34,360 nt of DNA, taken from contig JAFIFJ010000053.1 of the NCBI GenBank assembly GCA_020832085.1, positions 1-34,360 of the forward strand. Reading direction: 5' to 3'. This DNA is from Gammaproteobacteria bacterium (GTDB taxonomy: Bacteria; Pseudomonadota; Gammaproteobacteria; Pseudomonadales; Azotimanducaceae). The translations under genes were made by a program, and so were the position numbers. The notes beneath the pieces were generated by a model. It did no database searches. It was not told the DNA's origin and worked only from the letters and a program-made list of their open reading frames with translations. Below are positions 25,131-34,150 of the stretch, one piece after another (position 1 is the first letter of the stretch; the number at the start of each line of letters is the position of its first letter).

Positions 25131-26214
25131 GTCGAATCCGGGTCCAGGCGCGGGTGCGTTCGCGCAGTTCCACCGGGGTGAGCAGGCGCATGGAGCGCAG
25201 CTTGGCCCGCACTTCCTCGCTCGGATAAATGCCCCGGTCCTCGCGGATGCTCTCGTCGAGGAACTCGGTAGCGGCGCTGTTGCCGTTGGCGTAGGCCACG
25301 TAGTTGGAGATCTCGGCGATCACCTCGGGCCGCAGCAGATAGTTGATGAAGGCGTGAGCGGCCTCCGGGTGGGGGGCATCGCGGGGAATGGCGATGACGT
25401 CGGTCCAGATCATCGCGCCTTCTCTGGGGATCACGTAGCGCACGGTGTGGCTGCGGTTGGTCTCCTCAGCGCGGGCAGCGGCCTGCAGCACGTCTCCGGA
25501 ATAGCCCATGGCCACGCAGATGTCGCCGTTGGCGAGATCGTTGATGTACTGGGAGGAGTGGAAATAGCGCACGTGGGGACGCGCGCCGAGGAAGGCCCGG
25601 GTGGCGGCCTCCACGTCGTCCTGATCCGCCCGGGACGGATCGAGTCCCTGCCAGAACAGGGCTGCCGGCAGAGCGTCGAGGGCGGCGTCTAGGATGGCAA
25701 TGCCGCAGTCCGCGAGCTTGGCCGCGACGGCCGGATCGAAGATCAGGTCCCAGGTGTCGAGTTCGAAGTCATCGCCCAGGCGCGCGCGGACCGCTTCTTC
25801 CACCACGCCGATGCCGGTGGTGCCCCACATATAGGGCAGGAGGTGCCGGTTGTCGGGATCGATGGTGGCGAGGTCCGCCATCAGACCGGCGTCCAGGTGC
25901 ACGAGGTTGGGCAGCAGGGAGCGGTCCAGGGGGCGATAGGCATTGGCCGTGACCTGCCGTGCCGCGAAGGGACGCGCGGTGGGGAACACCACGTCATAGC
26001 CGGAGCGGCCGGTGAGCAGCTTGGCTTCGAGGATCTCGTTGGAGTCGTAGACGTCGTAAACCACCCGGATACCGGTCTCTGCGGTGAAGGCCTGCAGCAC
26101 CGAGGGGGCGATGTAGTCGCTCCAGTTGTAGACGTGGACCACCTGCCGGCTCTGCCCCAGGGCAGAGGCCACCAGGCCGAAGGTGAGAACAACCAACGAC
26201 AGAGTGTGCTTCAA
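25120..26214 (-). CDS. Polyamine-type extracellular solute-binding protein (PotF/PotD-like)
   Basis: 364 residues. MKHTLSLVVLTFGLVASALG is a signal peptide, so the protein acts in the periplasm. VVHVYNWSDYIAPSVLQAF is the hallmark beginning of PotD/PotF mature proteins, and YMWGTTGIGV and IWTDVIAIPRDAPHPEAAHAF are later family blocks. It probably binds putrescine, spermidine or a related amine. The start codon is TTG: no ATG or GTG exists in frame before an upstream stop, and the signal peptide needs this position. It is the first gene of the four-gene transporter operon. Confidence 0.9.
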   Translation of the reverse strand: MKHTLSLVVLTFGLVASALGQSRQVVHVYNWSDYIAPSVLQAFTAETGIRVVYDVYDSNEILEAKLLTGRSGYDVVFPTARPFAARQVTANAYRPLDRSLLPNLVHLDAGLMADLATIDPDNRHLLPYMWGTTGIGVVEEAVRARLGDDFELDTWDLIFDPAVAAKLADCGIAILDAALDALPAALFWQGLDPSRADQDDVEAATRAFLGARPHVRYFHSSQYINDLANGDICVAMGYSGDVLQAAARAEETNRSHTVRYVIPREGAMIWTDVIAIPRDAPHPEAAHAFINYLLRPEVIAEISNYVAYANGNSAATEFLDESIREDRGIYPSEEVRAKLRSMRLLTPVELRERTRAWTRIRRGR

Positions 26215-26407
26215 GGTTGCATTCCGGATGAGGATGAGCGGGCGTCACTTTATACCGCAGCGGTCAGGCGCTGAAAACAGATTGCCGACGAGAAGTGGTG
26301 ATGAAGGGCGTCAGCGGTCGCGCCGGGCGAAATCCGCCCCAAGATGGGGCGTTGGCAGCATGCGCGAAGCGATCCGCATGGTCTTCATCGCAGGCAGTCA
26401 CGCCAGC

Positions 26408-26560
26408 TGTGGGAGTCGGGCACCAACGTTCGTTCGCGCTGTCGCGGAAGCAACATGCGATGCACCGATCTGCAAGACGTTGAGCGACGGCAACGCCGTC
26501 AGCTTCGGCAGAGCGCTTCGCAATCGGCCCATTCGATGTGGGATCAGGGCCTTCCAGCAG
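26408..26560 (+). repeat. Composite repeat element, about 153 bp, with inverted ends
   Basis: It opens CTGTGGGAG and closes with a degenerate inverted copy, CTTCCAGCAG. Its left part (26408-26517) aligns without gaps to 238-347 and its right part (26465-26561) to 110-206, so it joins modules that lie in the other order at the window start. Inside are the hairpin GACGGC-AAC-GCCGTC and a decayed minus-strand GGCCC...GGGCC unit. It ends exactly at the stop codon at 26561. The rest of 26215-26407 shows no gene. Confidence 0.8.
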
Positions 26561-27331
26561 TCACTCCCGGGCGATGGTCTCGGCGTTCAGGGAGGCGAGC
26601 ATGTCACGGATCTCGCCGAGCACGGATTCGAGCTGGATTTCGTCGGTGCCGCGGATGACCAGGGTGGTGCCGTAGCGGCCGTCCTCCGAGAACGGATAGC
26701 TACCCACGTCTACCGTGGGGTGGCGATCCTGGATCGCCCGCAGGGGCTCGGCCACCAGGCTCTCGCCCACATAGGCGCCGATGCTTCGCGAACGCACGGG
26801 CATGGCGCCATTGAGCCTGGGGGCGAGCAGCCGGATCATGGACTGCATTACGGCAGGAATGCCGGCCATCACGTAGACATTGCCGATGTTGAACCCGGGG
26901 GCGCCCACTTCGGTGTCGATGAGTCCGGCACCTTCCGGGACCCGGGCCATGCGCAGGCTGGTCTCGATGACCTCGGGGGCCAGCCCCCGCTGTTCAGCGT
27001 ATTTGCGGATGCGTGAGGCGATGTCCGGATGGGTGACCAGCGGTACCGAAAAGGCCTTGGCGACGCACTCTGCCGTGATGTCGTCGTGGGTGGGGCCGAT
27101 GCCGCCGGTGGTGAACACGTAGTCGAAGCTGGCGCTGACGCTGCGCAGGGTGTCGACGATGACCGCTTCGTTGTCGGGAATGGTGCGCGCTTCGCGGACC
27201 TGGATGCCGCGCTCGTTGAGGCTGCGGGCGATGTAGGAAAGATTCACGTCCTGAGTCCGTCCGGAAAGGATCTCGTTGCCGATGATGAGCACGCAGGCGG
27301 TAACGGGCTTGGCCGAAGCGACTGACGACAT
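26561..27331 (-). CDS. CinA N-terminal (molybdopterin-binding-fold) domain protein
   Basis: 256 residues. The N-terminal 170 residues are the MoaB/MogA-like fold of competence/damage-inducible protein A: IIGNEILSGRTQDVN near 16-30, the TTGGIGPTHDDIT loop near 74-86 and GAPGF near 143. The C-terminal nicotinamide-nucleotide deamidase domain of full CinA is absent, as in the YfaY-like short forms. The role is uncertain; the CinA-N domain has been linked to nucleotide pyrophosphatase activity. The ATG at 27329-27331 has GAGG upstream. The stop codon abuts a composite repeat. Confidence 0.88.
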   Translation of the reverse strand: MSSVASAKPVTACVLIIGNEILSGRTQDVNLSYIARSLNERGIQVREARTIPDNEAVIVDTLRSVSASFDYVFTTGGIGPTHDDITAECVAKAFSVPLVTHPDIASRIRKYAEQRGLAPEVIETSLRMARVPEGAGLIDTEVGAPGFNIGNVYVMAGIPAVMQSMIRLLAPRLNGAMPVRSRSIGAYVGESLVAEPLRAIQDRHPTVDVGSYPFSEDGRYGTTLVIRGTDEIQLESVLGEIRDMLASLNAETIARE

Positions 27332-27367
27332 GCGGAGACCTCTGCAGGGGCGCGATCAGGAGCTGCC

Positions 27368-27396
27368 ATCATACTTGGCCGGAGGCTCCTAGTGCA
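27368..27396 (-). promoter_or_regulatory. Possible sigma70 promoter for the CinA-like gene
   Basis: On the minus strand TATGAT (five of six to the -10 consensus) lies 17 bases after TGCACT (three of six to the -35 consensus), about 37 bases upstream of the ATG. The -35 match is weak, so this is a guess based mainly on the -10 box and spacing. Confidence 0.3.
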
Positions 27397-27606
27397 GGGT
27401 CCGAGGCTGCCGCGCTGGCCAGGCAACCCTTGCGGCCGGACGAGGCGGAACGGCGACGAGTTCCTGCCCAGTCCTCGGCTGCCTGGGCTATCATCCGCCG
27501 TGAGCGCCCGGTCGGGTCGTGAGCTCGGTGGCGGGCGCGGCAAAACGCTCGAAGGTCCGCGTCAGGCCGGACTCCTGACGATTGCGAACTGTTAAGGAGT
27601 GCGATC

Positions 27607-28101
27607 ATGTCAACGTCGATGTCGAATGGTTTTCTGGTGCTGCTGCTGGCGCTGCTGCTGGGCGGATGTGCCGCACAGCCCGCGCCCGGGGACGAGCCGG
27701 GGGAATCAGGAGAAGCGTCGATGGAGCAGGACGTTTCCGATGAGGACGTGGCGTCGGCTCCCGATGCCGATGCGGTCTATGAGGCGTTTCCCCCGGGGGC
27801 GCCACAGCGCTGCATCGACGTCCGCCGGATCCGGCGCATCGAGCCCATCGGCAACCATACCCTGCTGTTCCACGTCGGGGGCGGCGAAGTCTGGCGCAAT
27901 CGATTGCCGCGGTCCTGCCCGGGCTTGCGGCGCCACAGCCGGTTCCTGTATGAGCCACGCAGCGGGCGGCTGTGCTCTCTGGACGTGGTGTACCTGCTGG
28001 AGGATCACGGCTTCGGGTTCCGGCGCGGCGCGGGCTGCCCCCTGGGCGAATTCGACTACCTCACCGAAGAACAGGCGGAAGCCCTGAAGAACCTGCGCTG
28101 A
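27607..28101 (+). CDS. Small lipoprotein, DUF6491-like
   Basis: 164 residues. The signal LVLLLALLLGGCAAQ ends in a lipobox with Cys21, so it is probably an outer-membrane lipoprotein. An acidic linker (residues 25-60) precedes a compact domain with four Cys: QRCIDVRRIRRIEPI, SCPGLRR, RLCSLDVVY and GAGCPLGEF. This spacing resembles the uncharacterised DUF6491 family. The start has a strong AAGGAG site seven bases upstream. A small inverted repeat CGTCAGG/CCTGACG at 27560-27580 sits just upstream and could be an operator or part of the leader. No function is proposed. Confidence 0.72.
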   Translation: MSTSMSNGFLVLLLALLLGGCAAQPAPGDEPGESGEASMEQDVSDEDVASAPDADAVYEAFPPGAPQRCIDVRRIRRIEPIGNHTLLFHVGGGEVWRNRLPRSCPGLRRHSRFLYEPRSGRLCSLDVVYLLEDHGFGFRRGAGCPLGEFDYLTEEQAEALKNLR

Positions 28102-28147
28102 GCGTCCGCTGCTGACGGCTTGGGCGCTGCGGCGGGGAAAGCCATCG

Positions 28148-28173
28148 CGCGCCTGCGGAATTCCGTAGGCGCG
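28148..28173. terminator. Stem-loop between convergent genes
   Basis: CGCGCCTGCGG at 28148-28158 pairs with CCGTAGGCGCG at 28163-28173 (one G-T wobble) around AATT. It lies between the convergent lipoprotein and DksA-like genes and could end either transcript, but no T tail follows on either strand. Confidence 0.45.
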
Positions 28174-28206
28174 AAGCCGAGGGAGCCCGCAGCGCGGGCG
28201 ACGAAG

Positions 28207-28578
28207 TCAGGGGGATCGCTGTTCCGCCAGCGAAGCGCAGTCGATGCACAGTGTCGCCCAGACGATGGCGCGCAGGCGTTCCGGAGCAATGGTGTCTCCG
28301 CAGCTGGCGCATTCGCCGTAGACCCCTTCATCGAGGCGTTTCAGCGCCCGGTCGATCTGCCTGAGCTCGACGCGGGCATCCTCGTCGAGGGCTTCGAGCA
28401 CTTCCTGGTTTTCCAGCGCAGTGGCCTGTTCGGCGAAATCTGCCGGCAACGGTTCTTCCCGGTGATGCACATCCTTGTCGAGGCGGCGTACCCGGTCGAG
28501 CAGCTCGCTGCGCGTGGCATGCAGTGCCTCACGAATGGCGTCCAGATCCAAGTCTGACTTGCCGTTGCCCTTGGCCAT
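28207..28578 (-). CDS. DksA/TraR-type C4 zinc finger protein
   Basis: 123 residues. Residues 12-85 form a charged coiled coil and the C-terminus carries the zinc finger Cys90-x2-Cys93-x17-Cys111-x2-Cys114. Proteins of this type enter the RNA polymerase secondary channel and modify initiation. The DPADRA-like coiled-coil tip of DksA is not obvious; LPADFAEQA lies near the expected place, so its activity may differ from DksA. It is shorter than DksA (about 150) and longer than TraR (73). The ATG at 28576-28578 has AGAGGT just upstream; a much longer in-frame extension is antisense to the peptidase gene and was rejected. Confidence 0.88.
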   Translation of the reverse strand: MAKGNGKSDLDLDAIREALHATRSELLDRVRRLDKDVHHREEPLPADFAEQATALENQEVLEALDEDARVELRQIDRALKRLDEGVYGECASCGDTIAPERLRAIVWATLCIDCASLAEQRSP

Positions 28579-28752
28579 GTCTACCTCTGGGAGAGTCAAC
28601 TTCGAGGTCGAGTCTAACCCACAATATCCGCCGGGACGCAATGCCACCGCCAGGGCCGGAGGGCCAATTCGCCGTCGGCCGCTGGCGCCGGGCTTGGCCA
28701 GCTGCCTGGCGTTGGCAGTATCCTGGCAGCGTCGGACTCGTGAGCGAAGATC

Positions 28753-29367
28753 ATGAAGACGTTGCTGTTGACCGGTTTTGCACCCTGGGATCACTACCAA
28801 CGCAATGCGGCCCGGGAGCTGCTGCGTGATCAGGCGCAGATGGGACCGCAGGGCTGGCGCATCCGCTGCGTGGAAGTCCCGGTGTCCTGGCAGCGAGCCT
28901 GGCCCGCTGTCGCGGCGGCGTGGGACGAGACCGTGCTCGCGGTGGTGGCCTTTGGACAGGCAGAAGACGATGCCGTGCGCATCGAGCGCTTTGCGGTCAA
29001 TGGTTCGAGCAACTCCGCCGCCGATGTGGACGGCGCGTGCTTCGCGGACGATTGGATCGTGGCAGGGGGCCCTGCGGCGCTGCACACGGGATTGCCCTGG
29101 CGGCGCCTGGAGCAGGCCGTGGGCGCGGCCGGCTTGCCCGTGCGCAGTTCGCTCAGCGCCGGCGACTACCTCTGCAATCATCTGGCCTATCGCGTGCTCT
29201 ACCGCGCGGCGGAGGATCCCGGCACGCTGGTGGCCGGATTCGTGCACGTTCCCACCCTCGAGCGGATGTCGCTCGGGGACCTGAACCGGGTTCGGCAGGT
29301 GGTCGTGGAGGAGGTCATCGACCACCTCGAGGTCGCATCGGGAACTTCGGCCCGCGCTCAGGCCTGA
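28753..29367 (+). CDS. pcp: Pyroglutamyl-peptidase I family (C15) cysteine peptidase
   Basis: 204 residues, about the normal size. It should remove N-terminal pyroglutamate from peptides in the cytoplasm. The catalytic triad fits: Glu78 in VRIERFAVN, Cys141 in SAGDYLCNHLAY and His165 in GFVHVP. The usual GR in the glutamate motif is altered (FGQAEDDAVRIE). The ATG at 28753 is followed by the typical MKTLLLTGFAPW start. It is divergent from the DksA-like gene with 174 bp between; no partner gene is evident. Confidence 0.88.
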   Translation: MKTLLLTGFAPWDHYQRNAARELLRDQAQMGPQGWRIRCVEVPVSWQRAWPAVAAAWDETVLAVVAFGQAEDDAVRIERFAVNGSSNSAADVDGACFADDWIVAGGPAALHTGLPWRRLEQAVGAAGLPVRSSLSAGDYLCNHLAYRVLYRAAEDPGTLVAGFVHVPTLERMSLGDLNRVRQVVVEEVIDHLEVASGTSARAQA

Positions 29368-29380
29368 AGCAACGGGCCAA

Positions 29381-30043
29381 TCAGCGCTTGCGGCACAGCG
29401 TCAGGCCGTCGCCGATGGGGACGAGGCTCAAGTCGATGCGCGGGTCGGTATGCAGCTTGCGGTTCAAGGCACGGATGGCCTCGGTGTCGCGATCCTTGAC
29501 CGTGGGATCGGCGACGGTGCCGTGCCAGAGGGTGTTGTCGATGGCGATGACGCCGCCGGGCTTCACCAGACTCAGGCAGGACTCGTAGTAGTCGTCATAG
29601 TGGCTCTTGTCGGCATCGATGAAGGCGAAATCGAAACCATCCGGACCCTCGGCAGCCAGCAGGTCCGCGAGCGTGTCCAGGGCCGGGCCGAGGCGCAGGT
29701 CGATGCGTCCGGCCACGTCTGCCTCCTCCCAGAAGGGCTGGGCAATGCTGGTGTAGTCGGCACTGATGTCGCAGGCCACGATGCGCCCGTCCTTCGGCAG
29801 CGCCGCAGCCACCAGCAGGGTCGAATAGCCTGTGAACACCCCCACCTCGATGCAGTGACGCGCGCCCAAGAGCTTCACCAGCATGGCCATGAACTGGCCC
29901 TGCTCGGGCGCGATCTGCATGTTGTGTTCGGGCATGGCTGCCGTGGTGTCCCGCAGCCTGCGGGCAATGGGATCCTCCCGCAGGGACACGCCCATCATGT
30001 AGGCATGGATGCGGTCGTCGAGTTCGATGGAGCGATTCGACAT
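29381..30043 (-). CDS. Class I SAM-dependent O-methyltransferase (caffeoyl-CoA OMT type)
   Basis: 220 residues, the usual length of the bacterial caffeoyl-CoA O-methyltransferase-like family. The SAM site is IEVGVFTGYSTLLVAAAL near residues 62-80, with acidic VACDIS downstream; FAFIDADKSHYDDYY near 132-146 holds the catalytic Asp/Lys and metal ligands. Substrates are typically catechol-like phenolics. The ATG has AGAAGGA seven bases upstream. It follows the pterin carbinolamine dehydratase gene by 19 bp on the same strand, so the two probably form one transcript, perhaps linked through aromatic metabolism (inference). Confidence 0.9.
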   Translation of the reverse strand: MSNRSIELDDRIHAYMMGVSLREDPIARRLRDTTAAMPEHNMQIAPEQGQFMAMLVKLLGARHCIEVGVFTGYSTLLVAAALPKDGRIVACDISADYTSIAQPFWEEADVAGRIDLRLGPALDTLADLLAAEGPDGFDFAFIDADKSHYDDYYESCLSLVKPGGVIAIDNTLWHGTVADPTVKDRDTEAIRALNRKLHTDPRIDLSLVPIGDGLTLCRKR

Positions 30044-30062
30044 GGTCGTGTCCTTCTCGGCT

Positions 30063-30353
30063 TCAGAGCAGGGCGTCGATGAAGCGCGCCAGCTCCACGT
30101 CCCGTTGCGACAGCCCACCGGCGTCATGGGAGGAGAGCCGGATCTGCACCTTGTTGTAGACGTTGAACCACTCCGGGTGGTGGTTCATGGCATCGGCCTT
30201 CAGGGCCACCCGGGTCATGAAGCCGAACGCGGCATTGAAGTCCGGGAAAGTGATCTCGCGGCGAATGCCGCTGCGGTCGTCATCGAGCACCCAGGCGGGC
30301 AGCTGCCCGGAGAGGGCGTCGATGGCCGGGTCGTCGAGGGCATCGGCAGTCAT
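30063..30353 (-). CDS. phhB: 4a-hydroxytetrahydrobiopterin (pterin-4a-carbinolamine) dehydratase
   Basis: 96 residues, the exact family length. Near the middle is the hallmark [18 protein letters not shown] (residues 56-73) with the histidine pair His58-His59, and [12 protein letters not shown] carries the third conserved His76. It dehydrates pterin carbinolamine formed by aromatic amino acid hydroxylases. No phenylalanine hydroxylase gene is in the window. The start ATG has AAGGAG seven bases upstream. The reading frame continues far upstream antisense to ppc, but that part is not coding. Confidence 0.93.
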   Translation of the reverse strand: MTADALDDPAIDALSGQLPAWVLDDDRSGIRREITFPDFNAAFGFMTRVALKADAMNHHPEWFNVYNKVQIRLSSHDAGGLSQRDVELARFIDALL

Positions 30354-30500
30354 GCGCGGACTCCTTGCTGAAGGGGCTGCTGAACTGCTGGAAGAATGCC
30401 AGGGCTCGACGTCTCTCACCAACAGCCCCGTGCCGTCTACCCTGGCATGTGGCGCATCGGGTCTTGGGTTACCATCAATGAGACAGCGATGGGAGGCAGC

Positions 30501-33182
30501 ATGACTGCAGGGAACAGCGCGGGTGATGCTCCGGCGGCGGATGCCGGCCCCGAAGAACTCGATCCGGCGCTGCGCGATGATGTCCGCCTGCTCGGTGAAC
30601 TGCTCGGTCGAGCCATTGCCTCGGAGCGCGGCGGCGAGTTCATCGGCCGGATCGAGACGATCCGGCAACTGGCCAAGGAAGTCCGTGCCGGTAGCACGAG
30701 CTGGGAAACGCTGCGTGACTACCTGGCGGCGCTGCCCGAGGACGCCCTGGTGGACGTGGCCCGGGCCTTCAATCAGTTTCTCAATCTGGCCAACATTGCC
30801 GAGCAGCATCACCAGATCCGCCTCCGGCAGCGCGCCGAGGAGCAGGACCTGCTCGCGGGCGTGTTCCAGCGCCTCCAGGAACAGGGCCATCGTCCGGAGG
30901 AGCTGGCGCAGGCCTTGGCCGCCAGCGCCGTGGAACTGGTGCTGACGGCCCACCCGACGGAAGTCATCCGGCGGACGCTGATCCGCAAGTACGACGCTAT
31001 CGCCCACGGCCTCGGACGCCTGGAACAGAGCTCCGGAGCTGAGGCGGAAGCGACCCGCACGGCACTGGCGAGGCTGGTAGCAGAAGCCTGGTACAGCGAC
31101 GAACTGCGCGAAGAGCAGCCCACACCTCAGGATGAGGCCAAGTGGGGCTTCGCGGTGGTGGAGAACAGTCTCTGGCAGGCATTGCCGCGCTTCATGGGGC
31201 GGCTGGACCGTGAACTCGAAGCCCTGGGCGCCGAGCCGCTGCCGCTCTCGGCGGCGCCCGTCCGCTTTGCGATCTGGATGGGCGGTGACCGGGACGGCAA
31301 TCCCAACGTGACTGCCGCGGTCACCCGGGAAGTGCTGATGCTGGCGCGCTGGATGGCGGCGGATCTCTTCCTGCGCGACGTGGAATCCCTGCAGAGCCAG
31401 CTGTCCATGGTGCGGGCCACGCCTGAGTTCGAAGCGCTGGCGGGCGGCGCGACCCGGGAGCCCTATCGGGCCGTGCTGCGGCAGCTGCGGGACCGGCTGC
31501 GTCGCACCCTGCTGTGGGCTGAAGCCCTCGATCCGACTCCGCCTGCGGATCGCAGCAGCATCATTCTCGATCAGTCCGAGCTGCTCGAGCCCCTGCTGGC
31601 CTGCCATCGTTCCCTGGTGGCCTGCGGCATGGCCAGCATTGCCAACGGCGAGCTGCTCGACACCCTGCGCCGGGTCGCCTGTTTTGGCGTGCACCTGGTG
31701 AAGCTGGACATCCGCCAGAGTGCGGACCGGCATGAGGATGCCCTGGACGCCATCACGGCCCATCTGGACATTCGCGACGAAGCCGGCAACAGCTACGGTG
31801 ACTGGGACGAGGCGGCCCGGCAGCGTTTTCTGCTCGCGGAACTGGCCAGCCGGCGGCCCCTGTTTCCTGCCCAGTGGCCGGCGCCGGAGCAGGTGGCTGA
31901 AGTGCTGGACACCTGCCGGGTGGTGGCCCGGCAGCCGGCAGGCGCCATCGGTCAGTACATCATTTCCATGGCCGCGCAGCCTTCGGATGTCCTGGCGGTG
32001 CTGCTGCTGCTGCGCGAGGCCGGCATGGAGCAGCCGCCGCCGGTGGTGCCCCTGTTCGAAACCCTGGACGACCTGGAGCGGGCGCCAGCGGTGGTGGACG
32101 CGCTGCTGGCGCTGGACGGCTATCGGCAGCTGGCCGGTGATCACCAGCATGTGATGATCGGCTACTCCGACTCTGCCAAGGATGCCGGACAACTGGCCGC
32201 AGCCTGGGCCCAGTACCGGGCTCAGGAGGCGCTGGTGGCCGTGGCAAAACGCCACGATGTCAGGCTGACCCTGTTTCACGGTCGCGGCGGTGCCGTGGGA
32301 CGTGGCGGCGGACCTGCCCATGCTGCCATCCTCAGTCAGCCGCCGGGCTCGGTGGGAGGCAGTCTGCGGGTGACCGAGCAGGGCGAGATGATCCGCTTCA
32401 AGTTCGGCCTGCCCGATCTGGCCGAGCAGAGCATGGCGCTGTACACGGGAGCCACCCTGGAGGCGACCCTGCTGCCGCCGCCGGCGCCGACCCAGGCCTG
32501 GCGTGACGTCATGGACCGCTTGGCGGCGCTGGCGCTGGACGGCTATCGCAGCGTGGTGCGCGATGACCCGGAGTTCGTCCCGTTCTTTCGCGCCGTGACC
32601 CCGGAGCAGGAGCTTGGCAAGTTGGCTCTGGGCAGTCGGCCTGCGCGCAGGAAGGCCACCGCCGACGTCGAAAGTCTGCGGGCCATTCCCTGGGTGTTTG
32701 CCTGGACCCAGATCCGCCTCATGTTGCCGGCCTGGCTGGGTACGGATGCGGCGCTGCATGGGGCCCTGGCTGCCGACGAGCGGACCCTGCTGGCGGACAT
32801 GGCAGCCCAGTGGCCCTTTTTCCGCATGCAGATGGACATGCTGGAGATGGTCATGGCCAAGACCGACTGTGAGCTGGTGCGCTGGTATCAGCGTCGCTTG
32901 CTGGCTGCAGATCGCCGCAGCCTCGGTGAAGCGCTGTGCGGACGCGCGGAGGGGCTGGCGCGGGACCTGCTCACGCTGCGCGGCCACGGCCAGCTGCTGC
33001 AGGATGATCCGCAGCTGCGCGAGAGCATCAGCGTCCGCAACACCTATCTGGACCCGCTGCACCTGCTGCAGGCGGAACTGCTGGAGCGCTCCCGGCGCGC
33101 CGAGCGGCCGTCGGCAGCCGTGGAGCGGGCCCTGAAAGTCACCATGGCAGGCATTTCCAGTGGCCTGCGCAATACGGGATGA
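30501..33182 (+). CDS. ppc: Phosphoenolpyruvate carboxylase
   Basis: 893 residues. It carboxylates PEP to oxaloacetate to refill the citric acid cycle. Signature blocks are all present: [13 protein letters not shown] with the catalytic histidine, [37 protein letters not shown] with the glycine-rich catalytic loop, [15 protein letters not shown] and the invariant C-terminal GLRNTG. The ATG at 30501 is preceded by GGGAGG four bases away; an in-frame extension of 35 residues has no family similarity. It is divergent from the phhB gene with 147 bp between. Its stop overlaps an ATG (33179) of the following SDR frame. Confidence 0.97.
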   Translation: MTAGNSAGDAPAADAGPEELDPALRDDVRLLGELLGRAIASERGGEFIGRIETIRQLAKEVRAGSTSWETLRDYLAALPEDALVDVARAFNQFLNLANIAEQHHQIRLRQRAEEQDLLAGVFQRLQEQGHRPEELAQALAASAVELVLTAHPTEVIRRTLIRKYDAIAHGLGRLEQSSGAEAEATRTALARLVAEAWYSDELREEQPTPQDEAKWGFAVVENSLWQALPRFMGRLDRELEALGAEPLPLSAAPVRFAIWMGGDRDGNPNVTAAVTREVLMLARWMAADLFLRDVESLQSQLSMVRATPEFEALAGGATREPYRAVLRQLRDRLRRTLLWAEALDPTPPADRSSIILDQSELLEPLLACHRSLVACGMASIANGELLDTLRRVACFGVHLVKLDIRQSADRHEDALDAITAHLDIRDEAGNSYGDWDEAARQRFLLAELASRRPLFPAQWPAPEQVAEVLDTCRVVARQPAGAIGQYIISMAAQPSDVLAVLLLLREAGMEQPPPVVPLFETLDDLERAPAVVDALLALDGYRQLAGDHQHVMIGYSDSAKDAGQLAAAWAQYRAQEALVAVAKRHDVRLTLFHGRGGAVGRGGGPAHAAILSQPPGSVGGSLRVTEQGEMIRFKFGLPDLAEQSMALYTGATLEATLLPPPAPTQAWRDVMDRLAALALDGYRSVVRDDPEFVPFFRAVTPEQELGKLALGSRPARRKATADVESLRAIPWVFAWTQIRLMLPAWLGTDAALHGALAADERTLLADMAAQWPFFRMQMDMLEMVMAKTDCELVRWYQRRLLAADRRSLGEALCGRAEGLARDLLTLRGHGQLLQDDPQLRESISVRNTYLDPLHLLQAELLERSRRAERPSAAVERALKVTMAGISSGLRNTG

Positions 33183-33193
33183 GTGAGGACTGC

Positions 33194-33967
33194 ATGAAGA
33201 TCGAAGGTGGCAACGTGCTGGTGACCGGGGCCAATCGCGGCCTCGGCAAGGCCTTTGTCGAGGAGCTGCTGGCCCGTGGTGCTGCAATGATCCACGCCAG
33301 TGGCCGTGACCTCGAAAGTCTGGAAACCGTTTCGGCCCTGGACCGGGACCGGATTCGGCCGGTGGCGCTGGATGTCACCGACGCCGTCGGTATCGAGGCG
33401 CTGGCGGCAGATACCCCGAGCCTGGACGTGCTCATCAACAACGCCGGTGTCGATTGCCCGGTGCCGGTGGTGGGCGGTGGCGACATGGCGGACCTGCGTC
33501 GGGCCATGGAGGTGAACTACTTCGGGGTCCTGAACATGAGCCGCGCCTTCGCGCCCGTGCTGGCCCGATCGCCGTCATCCGCGATCATCAACGTGGGTTC
33601 CATGGCCGGCTTCATCCACGTCGCCGACAACACCGGCTACAGTGCTGCCAAGGCTGCCCAACTGATGCTGTCCCAGGGGCTGCGCGGTGAACTTGCCGGG
33701 CAGGGCACGCGGGTGATGCAGGTACTTCCCGGCTTCATCGACACGGACATGGGCGCGAGGTTTCCCATGCCCAAAGCCTCGGCCCGCAGCATTGCCGCGG
33801 CCGTGCTCGACGCCCTCGATCACGGTGAGGATCTCATCCTTCCCGATGTCTTCGCGCGCATGAGCTACGACGCCTTCGTGGAGCGCCCGGAAGCCGTGAT
33901 GCGCGAGCCGGCAGCGGTGATCGGCGCCCTGGTGCAGAATCTTCTGGCTCCTCAGTCGCAGAGCTGA
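33194..33967 (+). CDS. SDR-family oxidoreductase
   Basis: 257 residues from the ATG at 33194, with the cofactor motif [11 protein letters not shown] near residues 10-20, INNAGVD near 85-91 and the catalytic Y-x3-K in [10 protein letters not shown] near 155. The C-terminus extends like the bacterial SDRs that act on small carbonyl compounds. GAGG lies five bases before this ATG. An alternative ATG at 33179 overlaps the ppc stop (ATGA) and would add five residues; either way the gene is probably read from the ppc transcript. Substrate unknown. Confidence 0.88.
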   Translation: MKIEGGNVLVTGANRGLGKAFVEELLARGAAMIHASGRDLESLETVSALDRDRIRPVALDVTDAVGIEALAADTPSLDVLINNAGVDCPVPVVGGGDMADLRRAMEVNYFGVLNMSRAFAPVLARSPSSAIINVGSMAGFIHVADNTGYSAAKAAQLMLSQGLRGELAGQGTRVMQVLPGFIDTDMGARFPMPKASARSIAAAVLDALDHGEDLILPDVFARMSYDAFVERPEAVMREPAAVIGALVQNLLAPQSQS

Positions 33968-34005
33968 ACCGAGCTCTGCGCTTGGAGTCTGCGGGAGCAT
34001 TTCTT

Positions 34006-34042
34006 CGGGATCGGTATCGATTTCGATCCCGATAGCGATCCA
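34006..34042. repeat. Short hexamer-periodic tract
   Basis: Successive hexamers TATCGA, TTTCGA, TCCCGA, TAGCGA keep CGA at the same phase, and GGGATCG/CGATCCC within it can form a small hairpin. It lies about 40 bp after the SDR stop codon and may take part in termination. The remaining bases between 33968 and 34150 show nothing recognisable. Confidence 0.5.
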
Positions 34043-34150
34043 GATTGGGAGCGGCCCAACGGCGGCGGTGTCATCGTTCGCGCTGCGCAATGCGTCCACA
34101 AGAGCCTCTCCCCCTGATCACGGCGTAGGGCTCGGCGCCGCGCCGCGCTC

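Noticed and set aside
30354..30500. A sigma70 promoter for ppc around TTGGGTTACCATCAATG.
   Set aside because: No -35/-10 pair with good match and spacing could be found, so I did not list it.
30354..33287. A minus-strand open frame of nearly 3 kb running antisense to ppc into the phhB gene.
   Set aside because: It is rich in Gln, His, Arg and Gly with no recognisable fold, while the plus strand encodes a complete PEP carboxylase. The frame stays open only because of high-GC codon bias; only its last 96 codons, starting at the ATG with AAGGAG, are a real gene.
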